The position numbers and the translations under genes are program-made. The notes beneath the pieces were generated by a model that was given only the letters and a program-made list of their open reading frames with translations, was not told where the DNA came from and searched no databases. A DNA stretch of 64,000 nucleotides from Planosporangium mesophilum (GTDB taxonomy: Bacteria > Actinomycetota > Actinomycetes > Mycobacteriales > Micromonosporaceae), in the NCBI RefSeq assembly GCF_016863255.1, contig NZ_BOON01000035.1, positions 1 through 64,000 of the forward strand. Direction: 5' to 3'. This document shows positions 52,258-62,316 of the stretch, piece by piece; position 1 is the stretch's first letter, and each line of letters starts with the position of its first letter.

Positions 52258-53294
52258 CCGAGTCGCTCGTCTCCGCGTACGCCTCGCCGGAGGAGCGGGA
52301 GGCCGAGGCCAGCGTGCGCCCGCGCACCCTGGACGAGCTGGTGGGGCAGGACCGGGTACGGGAACAGCTCGAGCTCCTGCTGCACAGCGCGCTGCGCCGG
52401 GGCAGCCCGCCCGATCACATCCTGCTCTCCGGTTCGCCGGGGCTTGGGAAGACCACGATGGCGATGATCGTCGCCGCCGAGCTCGGCGTCGGGCTGCGGA
52501 TCACGAGCGGGCCGGCGATCGAGCGGGCCGGCGACCTCGCGGCCGTGCTGACCAGCATCGGACCCGGCGACGTGCTGTTCATCGACGAGATCCACCGGAT
52601 GGCACGGCCCGCCGAGGAGCTGCTCTACAGCGCGATGGAGGACTTCCGGGTCGACGTCGTGGTCGGCAAGGGCCCCGGCGCGACCGCCATCCCGATCGAC
52701 CTGGAGCCGTTCACGCTGGTCGGGGCGACCACCCGGTCCGGTCTGCTGACCGGGCCGATGCGCGACCGGTTCGGGTTCGTCGGGCACCTGGAGTTCTATG
52801 AGCCGCCCGAGTTGGAGCGGATCGTGCGCCGGTCGGCGCGGATCCTGGGGGTGCCGATCACTGACGACGGCGCCGCCGAGGTCGCCGGGCGCTCCCGTGG
52901 TACCCCCCGCATCGCCAACCGGCTGCTGCGGCGGGTGCGCGACTACGCCGAGGTGCGCGGCGACGGCGTGGTGACGGGGGACGCGGCGCGGGCCGCGCTG
53001 CGGGTGTACGACGTCGACGAGCGGGGACTGGACCGGCTGGACCGGGCGGTCCTCAAGGCGCTCGTGCTGTCCTTCGGCGGCGGGCCGGTCGGCCTGTCGA
53101 CGCTCGCCGTGGCGGTCGGCGAGCAACCGGATACCGTAGAGGAGGTGTGCGAGCCGTTCCTCCTCCGGGAGGGCCTGATTGCGCGTACTCCGCGCGGCCG
53201 CATCGCCACCGCCGGAGCCTGGCGTCACCTGGGACGTACACCCCCGCCGGGAACGGCGGGGACTACACCGGACCTGTTCAGCGTTGAGCCCTGA
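52254..53294 (+). CDS. ruvB: Holliday junction branch-migration ATPase RuvB
   Basis: A 346-residue AAA+ motor. It opens with [14 protein letters not shown], then Walker [10 protein letters not shown], Walker B LFIDEIHR, sensor 1 GATTRSGLL and a C-terminal winged helix ([13 protein letters not shown]). GTG 52254 overlaps the ruvA stop. Confidence 0.97.
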   Translation: MTESLVSAYASPEEREAEASVRPRTLDELVGQDRVREQLELLLHSALRRGSPPDHILLSGSPGLGKTTMAMIVAAELGVGLRITSGPAIERAGDLAAVLTSIGPGDVLFIDEIHRMARPAEELLYSAMEDFRVDVVVGKGPGATAIPIDLEPFTLVGATTRSGLLTGPMRDRFGFVGHLEFYEPPELERIVRRSARILGVPITDDGAAEVAGRSRGTPRIANRLLRRVRDYAEVRGDGVVTGDAARAALRVYDVDERGLDRLDRAVLKALVLSFGGGPVGLSTLAVAVGEQPDTVEEVCEPFLLREGLIARTPRGRIATAGAWRHLGRTPPPGTAGTTPDLFSVEP

Positions 53295-53436
53295 GAGGGC
53301 CGTGACCGGACCGTGATCGATGCCGAGTCCAGTGGTATGGCACACACCGATTAGACTCGCCGCGGTCCGTACTGGCCGCGTTACCTCGTTTCCGGCGGTG
53401 TTCCGCCTGATTTGAGCCGATCGGAAGGCAGGCATC

Positions 53437-53781
53437 GTGCTCCTCGCCGCAAATCAGCAGAGTGGCAGCCCCTTCGGGATGTGGATCCTGTTGGCGCTGT
53501 TCATGCTGGCCGCATACTTTTTGATCATTCGACCGCAGCAGCGCCGTCGCAAGCAGATGGAGACACTGCAGTCGTCGATCGGCCCGGGCGACGAGATCGT
53601 CACTGTCGCCGGCCTGTACGGCAAGGTGGTCGACATCGACGACAAGACCGTGACGCTCGAGGTCGCTCCGGGTGTGACCAACCGGTATGCGCGGCAGGCT
53701 ATCGGACAGGTGGTGAAGTCGGCGGACCGACCCGCGTCCGAGTCCGAGACGCCGGCCTCCGACACCACCCACACCGAGTAA
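53437..53781 (+). CDS. yajC: Preprotein translocase subunit YajC
   Basis: A 114-residue protein: an N-terminal membrane helix (WILLALFMLAAYFLIIRPQQ) and the conserved RPQQRRRKQM...GDEIVTVAGLYGKV block. It associates with SecDF. GTG start at 53437, 52 bases before secD. Confidence 0.93.
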   Translation: MLLAANQQSGSPFGMWILLALFMLAAYFLIIRPQQRRRKQMETLQSSIGPGDEIVTVAGLYGKVVDIDDKTVTLEVAPGVTNRYARQAIGQVVKSADRPASESETPASDTTHTE

Positions 53782-53833
53782 CACCCGCCCGCCCGACCCG
53801 ACGTAACCGCACACACCTAGGAGAACGACCGCC

Positions 53834-55666
53834 GTGGCCGCACCTTCCGGACAGCTGAAGGCGTCGCGATATTTCATAGCCCTCGCGCTGATTCTCGTCG
53901 CGCTGTACTCGCTGGTGTTCTTCACCGGTGACAAGAAGGCGCATCCCAAGCTGGGGCTGGACCTCCAGGGCGGGACGAGCATGACGCTGTCGGCGGCGAC
54001 GCTCGGCACCAACCAGGCTCCGGACAAGGAGCGGCTGGAGCGCGCGCGCGAGATCATCGCCAGCCGCGTCGACTCGACCGGCGTCTCCGAGCCCGAAGTG
54101 ATCACCGAGGGCGCCAGCAACATCGTGGTGAACGTCGCCGGCAAGACCAACGAGGCCGACCTGCGCAAGCTGGTCGCGCCGGCGGAGCTGCGCTTCCGCC
54201 ATGTCGGTGGGACCGCGCCGGACACCGGCGGCGCCGAGCCGACCCCGACGCCGTCGGCTTCGGGGTCGGCCGCGCCGTCCGCCGCGCCCAACGCGAGTGC
54301 CTCCCCCAACGCGAGCGCCGCGCCCGGCGCGAAGCCCAGCGCCAGCGCGTCGGCCGCGGCCGGTGCCAGCGCGGCCCCGAGCGCGTCGGCCAGCGCCAGC
54401 GCGGCGCCGATCAGCGAGTCGCTGGAGAAGCGGCGCGCGGCGGTGATCGCCAAGCTCGGCCCGGCGTACCAGGCCGCCCAGACGATCCAGAGCCCGGAGC
54501 AGGTCAACCCGCAGCTGCTCGCGACGCTCAAGCCGTTCGGGCAGCTCAGCTCCGCCGAGGTCGCGGCGCTGCCGGCCGACATCCAGTTCAACGTGCCGAC
54601 GATCACCTGCAAGCAGCTCAACGGGCGTGACCCGGGTTCGATCAGCGACCCCAAGCAGACCGTGGTCGCGTGCGGCACCGAGCGCGGCGCCGGCGCCAAG
54701 TACAAGCTGGACCCCGCCAAGGTCGTCGGCGAGGACGTCAAGGAGGCGTCGTTCTCCAACGAGCCCACCCAGGGCTGGATCGTGCGCCTGGCGTTCCGTA
54801 ACCCGGACAAGTGGGCCAACCTGACCGGTGAGGTCTACGGCAACGGCAGCGTCCCGGACACCCAGCGCCAGGTCGCGATCGTCCTGGACAACACGGTCGT
54901 CTCCGCCCCCGTCATCCAGGAGAAGATGACCGGCGACGCGACCATCTACGGCCAGTTCACCCGCTCGGACGTGGAAACGCTGTCGCAGCAGCTCAAGTAC
55001 GGCTCGCTGCCGCTGAGCTTCAAGATCCAGGACTACTCCGACGTGACGGCGACGCTCGGCCTGCAGCAGATGAAGATGGGCCTGCTCGCCGGCGCGATCG
55101 GCATCCTGCTGGTCGTCCTGTACTGCCTGTTCTACTACCGGGCGCTCGGCCTGGTGGTGATCCTGAGCCTACTGGTCTCCGCCGCGCTGGTCTTCGCCTC
55201 GCTGGTGCTGCTGGGTCGCTTCATGGGCTACACGCTCAGCCTCGCCGGTATCGCCGGCTTCATCGTCGCGATCGGTATCACCGCGGACTCCTTCGTGGTG
55301 TTCTTCGAACGCCTGAAGGACGAGGTGAAGGACGGCAGGACGGTCCGCAGCGCGGTGCCGAGGGCCTGGGTACGGGCCCGGCGCACGATCCTCTCGGCCG
55401 ACACGGTGTCGTTCCTGGCCGCCGCGGTGCTGTACTTCCTCGCGCTCGGCCCGGTCAAGGGCTTCGCCTTCACGCTGGGTATGTCGACGCTGATCGACGT
55501 GCTCGTCGTGTTCCTGTTCACCCACCCGCTGGTCGCCGTGCTCGCACGGCTGAGCGCGTTCACCTCGCCGAGGTTCTCCGGGCTGGGTAACCTCCGCTCG
55601 GACAAGGCGGTCGGGGCAAGTCAGGCGACCAACCGTTTCGGCGCCGTGCGTACGAAGGAGTCCTGA
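53834..55666 (+). CDS. secD: Protein translocase subunit SecD
   Basis: A 610-residue SecD with an N-terminal helix, a large extracytoplasmic region beginning GLDLQGGTSMTL, and five C-terminal helices (from GLLAGAIGILLVVLYCLFYY onward). An Ala/Ser/Pro-rich low-complexity stretch of about 60 residues (about 135-195) interrupts the P1 domain. Such stretches occur in actinobacterial SecD. It uses proton motive force to help complete secretion. Confidence 0.96.
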   Translation: MAAPSGQLKASRYFIALALILVALYSLVFFTGDKKAHPKLGLDLQGGTSMTLSAATLGTNQAPDKERLERAREIIASRVDSTGVSEPEVITEGASNIVVNVAGKTNEADLRKLVAPAELRFRHVGGTAPDTGGAEPTPTPSASGSAAPSAAPNASASPNASAAPGAKPSASASAAAGASAAPSASASASAAPISESLEKRRAAVIAKLGPAYQAAQTIQSPEQVNPQLLATLKPFGQLSSAEVAALPADIQFNVPTITCKQLNGRDPGSISDPKQTVVACGTERGAGAKYKLDPAKVVGEDVKEASFSNEPTQGWIVRLAFRNPDKWANLTGEVYGNGSVPDTQRQVAIVLDNTVVSAPVIQEKMTGDATIYGQFTRSDVETLSQQLKYGSLPLSFKIQDYSDVTATLGLQQMKMGLLAGAIGILLVVLYCLFYYRALGLVVILSLLVSAALVFASLVLLGRFMGYTLSLAGIAGFIVAIGITADSFVVFFERLKDEVKDGRTVRSAVPRAWVRARRTILSADTVSFLAAAVLYFLALGPVKGFAFTLGMSTLIDVLVVFLFTHPLVAVLARLSAFTSPRFSGLGNLRSDKAVGASQATNRFGAVRTKES

Positions 55667-55668
55667 GA

Positions 55669-56832
55669 ATGAACACCCTTCGCCGGCTCTACCGGGGCGA
55701 AACAGATATCAACTTCATCGGTCACCGCAAGCGGTGGTACATCGCCTCGGCGGTCCTCGTCCTGATCTGCCTGGTCAGCCTGGTTTTCCGGGGCTTCAAC
55801 TTCGGCATCGAGTTCGCCGGCGGCAGCCAGTTCCAGGTGCCGACGAAGCCCGGCGTCTCGCTGGAGAACGTGCGCGGCGCCGTGGAGGGCCGGGGCATCA
55901 CCGTGGTGTCGGCGCAGAGCGCCGGTAGCGGTAGCTCCCAGCGGTACGTGGTCCGCACCCCGCAGCTCGACGAGGACCAGCGCAACACGGCGATCGACGC
56001 CATCACGCGGGCCGCGCACGTGACGCCGGAGGAGGTCACCAAGACCGAGGTCAGCTCCTCGTGGGGCAGCACGGTCACGAACAAGGCGCTGCTGGCCCTG
56101 GTGGTCTTCCTGGTCGTCGTCGGCGTGTACATCTGGATCCGGTTCGAGCAGAAGATGGCCATCGCGGCCCTCGCCGCCCTCGTCCATGACCTCCTGCTGA
56201 CGGCCGGCGTCTACTCGCTGGTCGGGTTCGAGGTCACCCCGGGCACGATCATCGGTCTGCTCACGATCCTCGGTTTCTCGCTGTACGACACCGTCGTCGT
56301 GTTCGACAAGGTCGACGAGAACGGGCGCGGGCTGCTCGGCAGTTCCCGGTACACGTACGCCGAGGTGGCCAACCAGGCGGTCAACCAGACCCTGATGCGG
56401 TCGGTCAACACCTCGCTGATCGGTCTGCTGCCGGTCGCGGGCCTGCTCTTCGTCGGCGCCGGCCTGCTGGGCGTCGGCACCCTGAAGGACCTGGCCCTGG
56501 TGCTGTTCGTCGGCATGTTGACCGGCGCGTACTCGTCGCTGTTCCTGGCGACCCCCTGGCTGGTCGACTTCAAGCTGTTCGACCAGCGCTACAAGCTGCA
56601 CACCCAGCGGGTGCTCGCCAAGCGCGCCGCGGCGGCCAAGCAGGCCGAGGGCGGCGCCGAGGCCAAGCCGGGTCGCGCCCGGGCGAAAGACGCCGAGGCC
56701 GACGTGGACTCCGACCACCAGGCGCGGATCGACGCCCTGGCCGCGTCGTCCGCGCCCCGGGTGGGGGCCAGGCCCACGGGCGGCAAGCAGGCGCAGTCGC
56801 GTAAGCGGCCGGGTGGCGGCAAGCGTCGCTGA
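55669..56832 (+). CDS. secF: Protein translocase subunit SecF
   Basis: A 387-residue SecF: one N-terminal helix, the GFNFGIEFAGGSQF block, five further helices with DTVVVFDKVDENGR, and a basic Lys/Arg/Ala-rich C-terminal tail of about 65 residues. It forms the SecDF complex with the gene immediately upstream. Confidence 0.96.
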   Translation: MNTLRRLYRGETDINFIGHRKRWYIASAVLVLICLVSLVFRGFNFGIEFAGGSQFQVPTKPGVSLENVRGAVEGRGITVVSAQSAGSGSSQRYVVRTPQLDEDQRNTAIDAITRAAHVTPEEVTKTEVSSSWGSTVTNKALLALVVFLVVVGVYIWIRFEQKMAIAALAALVHDLLLTAGVYSLVGFEVTPGTIIGLLTILGFSLYDTVVVFDKVDENGRGLLGSSRYTYAEVANQAVNQTLMRSVNTSLIGLLPVAGLLFVGAGLLGVGTLKDLALVLFVGMLTGAYSSLFLATPWLVDFKLFDQRYKLHTQRVLAKRAAAAKQAEGGAEAKPGRARAKDAEADVDSDHQARIDALAASSAPRVGARPTGGKQAQSRKRPGGGKRR

Positions 56833-56846
56833 CACTCGAACACAAG

Positions 56847-56899
56847 ACGATCACCGTGAAGACCTTCCCGGCCGAGCCGCGGAAGGTCTTCACGATCGT
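56847..56899. terminator. Long hairpin between secF and apt
   Basis: A 13-bp stem GTGAAGACCTTCC/GGAAGGTCTTCAC (56856-56868 with 56881-56893), extended by ACGATC/GATCGT across a 3-base bulge. It ends only 12 bases before the apt start, near the ribosome site, so it could end the secDF transcript or regulate apt. Confidence 0.65.
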
Positions 56900-56911
56900 G
56901 AGGGGAGCGAC

Positions 56912-57457
56912 ATGGTAGACGGCGACAGCGGGCCCGAGATGGCCCGGCGGGTGGCCGACCTGGCGGTGGATGTCCGGGACTTCCCACAGCCGGGCATTGT
57001 GTTCAAGGACCTGACCCCGCTCTTCGCGAGCGGACCGGACTTCGCGGCGACGATCGACGCGATCGTGGAGCACTACGGCGCGGACTCGTTCGACGTGGTG
57101 GCCGGCATCGAGGCCCGTGGCTTCATGATCGCGTCCGCGGTCGCGTACGCGGCGGGGGTCGGGGTCGTGCCGGTCCGCAAGGTCGGCAAGCTGCCGCGGA
57201 AGACGCTGCGCGAGACGTACGCCCTCGAGTACGGCGAGGCCACCCTCGAACTGCACACCGACTCGTTCACCCCCGGGCAGCGGGTGCTCGTGGTCGACGA
57301 CGTGCTGGCCACGGGCGGTACGGCGGAGGCTTCGCTGAGCCTGGTCGAGCAGGCGGGCGGCGTAGTGACCGGATTCACGGTCCTGCTGGAACTCGCGTTC
57401 CTGGAGGGGCGGAAACGCCTGAAACCGCGGACGGTACACGCGCTTTTGACGGTTTGA
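56912..57457 (+). CDS. apt: Adenine phosphoribosyltransferase
   Basis: A 181-residue type I phosphoribosyltransferase. The PRPP loop is VLVVDDVLATGGTAEA; the N-terminal VRDFPQPGIVFKDLTPLF and AGIEARGFM blocks are typical of Apt. It salvages adenine to AMP. GGGGAG precedes the ATG. It keeps the conserved position between secF and rel. Confidence 0.95.
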   Translation: MVDGDSGPEMARRVADLAVDVRDFPQPGIVFKDLTPLFASGPDFAATIDAIVEHYGADSFDVVAGIEARGFMIASAVAYAAGVGVVPVRKVGKLPRKTLRETYALEYGEATLELHTDSFTPGQRVLVVDDVLATGGTAEASLSLVEQAGGVVTGFTVLLELAFLEGRKRLKPRTVHALLTV

Positions 57458-57566
57458 CGGCCCAACCGGACCCTGGCCGTTCGGTTTGTACCCCGGACGA
57501 TCTGGTCGGAAAGCTTCCGTGAGCAGGTAGGATTGCCTTTCCGCCGACGGCGATGAGGAGCGGCGT

Positions 57567-60221
57567 GTGTCAGGCGATATCGCGCCTCCCGTGGAGGGCA
57601 CAGTCAAGCCGATGAACCCGGCGCGCGGGGGATCCGGAGACGGGGTGACCGGCGAGCCGACCAACGGTCAGCCGAGCGCCGCCGATGGGTCGCGGCCGGT
57701 CGCCCCCGACGCCGCTGCCGGCGGTCCGGAACCGACCACCGGAGTCGTGCTGCCGTTCCGCGCCGCCGAGGGCGGCACCGGGACGCCGGCCGGCCGCCCG
57801 TCGCCGGGTTCCCGGCCGTCACCGGCCGCTCGACCGTCGCCCACCCCGGCCGCCCGGTCGGCGCCCACGCCCCCGACCCCGGCCACCCGGCCGGCGCCGC
57901 CGTCGACACCGTCCGGCGCCGGCGGATCCACCGCCGCGTCCGGGGGCCAGGGGTTCACGTTCGCCAGCGCGCCCACCGGCCGGCGGGTACGGGCCCGACT
58001 CGCGCGGTTCAACGCCCCCTGGCAGACGCAGACCGTCAGCGAGGCCCTCGAACCGCTGATCGCCAATCACCGGGCCAGCCACCCGAAGGCCGACATCCAG
58101 GTGCTCCAGCGCGCCTACGACACCGCCGCGCGCTGGCACAACGGGCAGTACCGCAAGTCCGGCGACCCCTACATCACCCACCCGCTCGCGGTCGCCGGGA
58201 TCCTGGCCGAGCTGGGCATGGACACGACCACCCTGGTCGCCGCGCTGCTGCACGACACGATCGAGGACACCGCCTACACGCTCGACCAGATGCGCGCCGA
58301 CTTCGGCGGTGAGGTCACGCTGCTCGTCGACGGCGTCACCAAGCTCGACAAGGTCAAGCTGGGCGACGCGGCCAAGGCCGAGACCATCCGCAAGATGGTG
58401 GTCGCGATGGCCAAGGACCCTCGGGTGCTGGTCATCAAGCTGGCCGACCGACTGCACAACATGCGTACCCTGACCTTCCTGCCCAGCACCAAGCAGGAGC
58501 AGAAGGCCAAGGAGACGCTCGAGATCCTCGCGCCGCTGGCCCACCGGCTCGGTATGAACACGATCAAGTGGGAGCTCGAGGACCTGTCGTTCAAGACGCT
58601 GTTCCCCAAGCGCTTCGAGGAGATCAACCGGCTCATCGGCGACCACGCACCGCAGCGGGAGGCGCTGCTGCGGCAGGTCACCCAGAAGGTCGCGATCGAC
58701 CTCAAGTCGGCGAAGATCAAGGCCGAGGTCAACGGGCGGCCGAAGCACCTGTACTCGGTCTACCAGAAGATGATCGTGCGGGGCCGCGAGTTCGCCGACA
58801 TCTACGACCTCGTCGGCGTCCGCATCCTCGTCGACACCGTCCGCGACTGCTACGCGGCCCTCGGTGTGATCCACGCGAACTGGCAGCCCGTTCCGGGCCG
58901 GTTCAAGGACTACATCGCGATGCCGAAGTTCAACATGTACCAGTCGCTGCACACCACCGTGATCGGTCCGACCGGCAAGCCGGTGGAGATGCAGATCCGC
59001 ACGTACGCGATGCATCGCACCGCCGAGTACGGCATCGCCGCGCACTGGCGGTACAAGGAGACCAAGGGCGCCACGATCGCCGGCCCGCCGGCGCACATCG
59101 ACGAGATGACCTGGCTGCGCCAGTTGCTGGACTGGCAGCGCGAGGCGAGCGACCCGAGCGAGTTCCTCGACGCGCTGCGCTTCGACCTGTCCAGCCAGGA
59201 GGTGTACGTCTTCACGCCGAAGGGCGACGTGATCGCGTTGCCGACCGGCTCCACCCCGGTCGACTTCGCGTACGCGGTGCACACCGAGGTCGGGCACAAG
59301 TGCATCGGGGCGCGGGTCAACGGCAAGCTGGTGCCACTGGAGAGCACGCTGTCCAACGGCGACGTCATCGAGATCTTCACCTCGAAGTCGGACACCGCCA
59401 GCCCCACCCAGGACTGGCTCGGCTTCGTCAAGAGCCCCCGCGCGCGTACCAAGATCCGGCAGTACTTCAACAAGGAGCGGCGCGAGGAGGCGATCGAACT
59501 CGGCAAGGAGGCGATCGTCAAGGCCATGCGCAAGCAGGGCCTGCCGCTGCAACGGCTGCTGACCACCGACGCGCTGCTCACGATCGCCCGTGACCTGCAC
59601 CTGGCAGACGTCGCCTCGCTGTACGCGGCGGTGGGGGAGAGCCAGGTCTCGGCGCAGTCGGTGGTGCAGAAGCTCGTCGCCGGGTACGGCGGCGAGGAGG
59701 GGGCGGTCGAGGACATCGCCGAGACGGCGCTGCCGACCCGGCCCACCCGCCACCCCGGCGCCACCGCCGACCCCGGGGTGGTCGTCAAGGGCGCCGACGA
59801 CGTCTGGATCAAGCTGGCGCGCTGCTGCACGCCGGTACCGGGGGACAAGGTGTTCGGCTTCGTCACCCGCTCCGGCGGCGTGAGCGTGCACCGGGAGGAC
59901 TGCGCGAACGCGGGCGACCTGCAGGCCCAGGAGGAGCGGATCCTCGACGTGGCGTGGAAGCCGACGTCGGCCTCGACATTCCTGGTCGCGATCCAGGTCG
60001 AGGCGCTCGACCGGCACAAGCTGCTCGCCGACATCACCAAGTCGCTGTCCGAGGAGAAGGTCAACATCCTCTCGGCGACGGTGACCACCACCCGGGACCG
60101 GGTGGCGGTCAGCCGGTTCAGCTTCGAGATGGCCGACCCGAAGCACCTCGGGCACCTGCTCGCCGCGGTGCGGCGCGTCGACGGCGTCTACGACGCCTAC
60201 CGGGTCACGTCCGGGGCCTAA
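57567..60221 (+). CDS. relA: Bifunctional (p)ppGpp synthetase/hydrolase Rel
   Basis: An 884-residue RSH protein. An N-terminal Pro/Ala/Arg-rich extension of about 140 residues precedes the HD hydrolase domain, whose motif HDTIEDT is intact. The synthetase domain ([28 protein letters not shown]), TGS domain ([24 protein letters not shown]) and C-terminal zinc-finger and ACT domains follow. The intact HD site indicates both synthesis and hydrolysis. GTG 57567 is the start. Confidence 0.95.
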   Translation: MSGDIAPPVEGTVKPMNPARGGSGDGVTGEPTNGQPSAADGSRPVAPDAAAGGPEPTTGVVLPFRAAEGGTGTPAGRPSPGSRPSPAARPSPTPAARSAPTPPTPATRPAPPSTPSGAGGSTAASGGQGFTFASAPTGRRVRARLARFNAPWQTQTVSEALEPLIANHRASHPKADIQVLQRAYDTAARWHNGQYRKSGDPYITHPLAVAGILAELGMDTTTLVAALLHDTIEDTAYTLDQMRADFGGEVTLLVDGVTKLDKVKLGDAAKAETIRKMVVAMAKDPRVLVIKLADRLHNMRTLTFLPSTKQEQKAKETLEILAPLAHRLGMNTIKWELEDLSFKTLFPKRFEEINRLIGDHAPQREALLRQVTQKVAIDLKSAKIKAEVNGRPKHLYSVYQKMIVRGREFADIYDLVGVRILVDTVRDCYAALGVIHANWQPVPGRFKDYIAMPKFNMYQSLHTTVIGPTGKPVEMQIRTYAMHRTAEYGIAAHWRYKETKGATIAGPPAHIDEMTWLRQLLDWQREASDPSEFLDALRFDLSSQEVYVFTPKGDVIALPTGSTPVDFAYAVHTEVGHKCIGARVNGKLVPLESTLSNGDVIEIFTSKSDTASPTQDWLGFVKSPRARTKIRQYFNKERREEAIELGKEAIVKAMRKQGLPLQRLLTTDALLTIARDLHLADVASLYAAVGESQVSAQSVVQKLVAGYGGEEGAVEDIAETALPTRPTRHPGATADPGVVVKGADDVWIKLARCCTPVPGDKVFGFVTRSGGVSVHREDCANAGDLQAQEERILDVAWKPTSASTFLVAIQVEALDRHKLLADITKSLSEEKVNILSATVTTTRDRVAVSRFSFEMADPKHLGHLLAAVRRVDGVYDAYRVTSGA

Positions 60222-60308
60222 ATTCCTCGGCGCATGGGTCGGACATCGGTCCGGCCACCGTGCGTGCGCGAATCGGCGTGGAAAGCGGCTCGGAAGGGCA
60301 TCGCGCTC

Positions 60309-60350
60309 AAAGCGGCCGGTGGGTGGAATCCTCCACCCACCGGCCGCTTT
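60309..60350. terminator. Bidirectional terminator after rel
   Basis: A perfect 19-bp stem (60309-60327 with 60332-60350) with a 4-base loop, A-run on the left and T-run on the right. It lies between the convergent rel and cyclophilin genes. Confidence 0.92.
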
Positions 60351-60365
60351 TCCGTACGGTGTGGA

Positions 60366-61211
60366 TCAGCCCTTGTTCGGGGCGCCGACGGTGACCGAGA
60401 GGAACTTGAACTCCGTCTTCGGGCGACCGCCGCCGGGCTGCGGCTCGTACGCGCCGTCGTCGCCGCCGGCCGCCACCTTCTCGATGATGTCCATGCCCTC
60501 CACGACCTTGCCCCACAGGCTGTAGTCCGGAGACAGGCGCTGGCTGTCCACGTCGTTGAACAGGAAGAAGAACTGGCTGCCGTTGGTGTCCGGGCCGCTG
60601 TTCGCCATGGCGACCGAGCCCTTCGGGTACGCGGGGCGGCGGTCGGTCGGCAGGTTCTCGTTGGCGAACCGGTACGTCGGGCCGCCGGTACCCTGGCCGC
60701 CCGGGTCGCCGCACTGGAGGGCGCTGATGCCGGCGACGAGGCGGTGGCACGACGAGTTGTCGAGGAAGTGCTTGCTCGCCAGGTGGGCGAAGCTCGCGGC
60801 GGTGCAGGGCGCCTTCGCCAGGTCCATCTCGATCTTGACGACGCCGAGGTTGGTGTTGATCGTCATCGTCTGGGTACCGGACCGGGGCTCACCGGACGCC
60901 GGCGGCGTGCCGACGTCCTTGACGCCCGCCGGCAGTGCCTGCGTGGGCGCGCTGGGATCGACCGCGGAGTTCCACTTGCACGAGGTGGGCGAGGACGAGG
61001 CCGAGGCGGCGGTGTTGTTGGTCTTCTTGTCGCTGCCGGTGAGGGTCACCAGCAGGACGACGCCGACGAGCACGACCACGACGGCCAGGCCGGCACCGAT
61101 CATCGCCTGCAGCCGGCGGCGCCGCTGGGCGGACTCGGCGCGCAGCGTCATCTCGCGCTCCAGCCTCGCGCGCGCGGCCGCGCGCTGTTGCCGGTCCCGG
61201 TTGGATGTCAC
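60366..61211 (-). CDS. Membrane-anchored cyclophilin-type peptidyl-prolyl isomerase 1
   Basis: A 281-residue protein: a basic N-terminus, one membrane helix (LQAMIGAGLAVVVVLVGVVLLVTL), a Ser/Ala linker and a cyclophilin domain (CTAASFAHLASKHFLDNSSCHRL; SGPDTNGSQFFFLF in short blocks). It would act outside the membrane. It is a tandem paralogue of the gene at 61267-62124, 55 bases away. Confidence 0.9.
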   Translation of the reverse strand: MTSNRDRQQRAAARARLEREMTLRAESAQRRRRLQAMIGAGLAVVVVLVGVVLLVTLTGSDKKTNNTAASASSSPTSCKWNSAVDPSAPTQALPAGVKDVGTPPASGEPRSGTQTMTINTNLGVVKIEMDLAKAPCTAASFAHLASKHFLDNSSCHRLVAGISALQCGDPGGQGTGGPTYRFANENLPTDRRPAYPKGSVAMANSGPDTNGSQFFFLFNDVDSQRLSPDYSLWGKVVEGMDIIEKVAAGGDDGAYEPQPGGGRPKTEFKFLSVTVGAPNKG

Positions 61212-61266
61212 GGTCTCTCCCTGCGATGAACGTACGGGTGGTGTGGTCAGTGGGTGCCGGGCAAGG

Positions 61267-62124
61267 TCACGCCGACGGTGCTGGCGAGGCCGGCGATGCC
61301 GGGGCGGGCGCCGGCCCGTTCGTGACGGTCAGGCTCTGGATCGTCACCTCGGTCTTGGGCTCGCCGTCGGTCGCGCTGGTCTTCGGGTTGACCCCGGCGG
61401 CCGCGATCTTCTGGACGAGGTCCAGACCCTTGGTGACCTTGCCGAAGACGGTGTACTTGGCCTCCAGCGACGAGCCGTCCTTGTACACGATGAAGAACTG
61501 GCTGCCGTTGGTGTCCGGACCGTTGTTGGCCATCGCCAGGGTGCCGGCGGGGTAGAGATTGGTGCTGGGCGGGGTGCCCGGGGACGCCGACGGCTCGGGC
61601 TGGGGCGTCGGCAGTTTCTCGTCCGGGAACTTGTAGGCCGGGCCGCCGGTACCGGTGGCCGACGGGTCGCCGCACTGCAGCACGTAGATGCCGTCAGTGG
61701 TCAGGCGGTGGCACTTGGTGTTGTTGAAGAACTGCTTGCCGGCCAGGTGCGCGAAGCTGGCGGCGGTGCAGGGCGCCCCGGCCCGGTCGAGTTCGGCCTC
61801 GACCACGCCCTGGTTCGTGGTGATCGTCATCGTGGCGGTGCCGGTCTTGGCGATCCCGGTCGTCGGCGGCTTGCCGACGTCTTTGACGGTGCCCTCGGCC
61901 GGTACCGGGGTCCAGGCGCAGTCCTCGGCGACGGTGGCCTTCTTGCTGCTGTCGAAGCCGCCGACGGCCCACACGATGCCGACCACGACCGCGACGACCG
62001 CGAGCCCGGCGGCGACCGAGGCCTGGATCTGACGGCGTCGACGCGCGGCCACGGCGCGGCGGGCGATCTGGCGCTCGACCTTGGCGCGGGCCAGCGCGCG
62101 CTGCCGGGACTTGCTTGGAGGCAC
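61267..62124 (-). CDS. Membrane-anchored cyclophilin-type peptidyl-prolyl isomerase 2
   Basis: A 285-residue paralogue of the previous protein, with the same layout: basic start, one helix (QASVAAGLAVVAVVVGIVW), linker and cyclophilin domain (CTAASFAHLAGKQFFNNTKCHRL; GPDTNGSQFFIVYKD in short blocks). The start GTG 62124 has AAAAGGAG at good distance. A Pro/Ser-rich insertion (PTPQPEPSASPGTPPS) interrupts the domain. Confidence 0.9.
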   Translation of the reverse strand: MPPSKSRQRALARAKVERQIARRAVAARRRRQIQASVAAGLAVVAVVVGIVWAVGGFDSSKKATVAEDCAWTPVPAEGTVKDVGKPPTTGIAKTGTATMTITTNQGVVEAELDRAGAPCTAASFAHLAGKQFFNNTKCHRLTTDGIYVLQCGDPSATGTGGPAYKFPDEKLPTPQPEPSASPGTPPSTNLYPAGTLAMANNGPDTNGSQFFIVYKDGSSLEAKYTVFGKVTKGLDLVQKIAAAGVNPKTSATDGEPKTEVTIQSLTVTNGPAPAPASPASPAPSA

Positions 62125-62316
62125 CGGACGCTCCTTTTCGGGACTGTCGACAACGGGTGAGGCACGCGCCACACGCCCGCCAGAGTGTACGGGGCCACGC
62201 GGGTCGCAGGTCAATCCGGCAGGGCGCCCTGGGCAGATATCCGCTCGTCGGCGCGGTTAGGCTCGGATGGCTGCGCCGTTACGCTCAGCGGAAAGTACGC
62301 ACGGAGGGTCGAGAGC

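Noticed and set aside
54238-54420. Tandem DNA repeat in secD
   Set aside because: It is an Ala/Ser/Pro-rich coding stretch with imperfect codon repetition, not a regular tandem array.
57819-60155. Minus-strand open frame of 778 codons opposite rel
   Set aside because: An antisense shadow of a well-conserved gene; composition is not protein-like.
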